This document shows, piece by piece, positions 63,719 through 64,000 of a DNA stretch of 64,000 nucleotides (position 1 is its first letter; each line of letters begins with the position of its first letter). The translations under genes were made by a program, and so were the position numbers. The notes under the pieces are model-generated. The model was not told where the DNA came from and made no database searches. It was given only the letters and a program-made list of their open reading frames with translations. Origin of the DNA: an uncultured Bacteroidota bacterium (GTDB lineage Bacteria; Bacteroidota; Bacteroidia; Flavobacteriales; Flavobacteriaceae); assembly GCA_913062555.1 (NCBI GenBank), contig CAJXVU010000009.1:38540-102539 (forward strand), written 5' to 3'.

Positions 63719-64000
63719 CTATTCTTTTATTAGTTTTACTTCCACACGTCTGTTAGCAGCTCTACCAGCTCTATTGTCGTTAGATTCAATAGGATCACTT
63801 TCTCCAAGTCCAACAGCATTTAATCTGTCAGCAGCAACTCCATTTTCAACGAAATAACCCATTACAGCATTGGCTCTAGCCTCAGATAATGTTTGGTTAA
63901 AAGAAGTACTACCAGTACTATCAGTATGACCTTCAACTGTAAAGTTAGCTTTAGGATACTCTACTAATATAGCAGTAATTGCTTGTAAAATTTCAACAGT
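63719..64000 (-). CDS. OmpA family protein, C-terminal part
   Basis: The window holds the last 93 residues, on the minus strand, running into the right edge. They form the OmpA C-terminal peptidoglycan-binding domain: FTVEGHTDSTGSTSFNQTLSEARANAVMGYF, GESDPIESND and NRRVEVKLIKE. The protein should be an outer membrane protein anchored to the wall. The N-terminal part is outside the window. Confidence 0.93.
   Translation of the reverse strand, partial: TVEILQAITAILVEYPKANFTVEGHTDSTGSTSFNQTLSEARANAVMGYFVENGVAADRLNAVGLGESDPIESNDNRAGRAANRRVEVKLIKE

Overview
This 64 kb window is AT-rich chromosomal DNA from a member of the Bacteroidota, most probably a marine Flavobacteriaceae. The support is the rpmF-fabH-accB-accC order, a secreted protein with a type IX secretion C-terminal domain, TAnnTTTG-type -7 boxes, poor ribosome binding sites, RNase-type housekeeping genes of flavobacterial character, and no sigma70-like promoters. 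Genus cannot be decided from the sequence alone.

Layout. 1-3.4 kb: end of rpmF, then fabH, accB and accC (start of fatty acid synthesis). 3.4-10.6 kb: a catabolic-looking cluster of a GcvT-like folate enzyme, two PYROXD2/CrtI-like FAD oxidoreductases, a Rieske oxygenase and a saccharopine-dehydrogenase-like enzyme. The cluster carries two unannotated 20-residue peptide genes, both ending EMPWV(I/F)IPGL-stop. Each is followed by a tract almost free of G and then by the start of a saccharopine-dehydrogenase-like reading frame, intact in one copy and a decayed 38-codon stub in the other. This is the most novel item in the window. 10.6-31.3 kb: mostly core genes (GreA-like factor, ABC ATPase, FG-GAP/T9SS protein, di-heme lipoprotein, asd, mscL, alr, tdk, rsmI, UDG, AhpD-like, OsmC, recJ, MFS, lpxH, queD, MATE, GNAT, Usp, NYN).

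31.6-45.1 kb is accessory: serine hydrolase, LytTR regulator with two small membrane proteins, an AraC-controlled set (NTF2-like, YHS, AhpD-like, isochorismatase-like), a GNAT-transporter-nitroreductase-Crp group, and a LysR/quinone-reductase/RidA divergon. 45.5-52.4 kb is a heavy-metal efflux operon (His-rich membrane protein, TolC-like, His-rich lipoprotein, CusB-like, CusA-like).

52.6-60 kb is a run of single, separately spaced genes (BNR-like lipoprotein, VOC protein, N-acetylglutamate-synthase-like protein, YrbL-like protein, EreA/ChaN-like lipoprotein, S41 peptidase, HExxH protease). They are separated by related intergenic repeats that also occur near 36.5 and 45.3 kb. One copy at 36.5 kb is fused to a fragment of the metal-operon first gene, so the spacers recombine. 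60-64 kb: tRNA-Ala, an AddB-like nuclease and the C-terminal part of an OmpA-family protein.

All functions are inferred by reading protein motifs; no database search was run. Several starts were moved inward to an ATG when the longest reading frame began with TTG/GTG or with residues foreign to the family.
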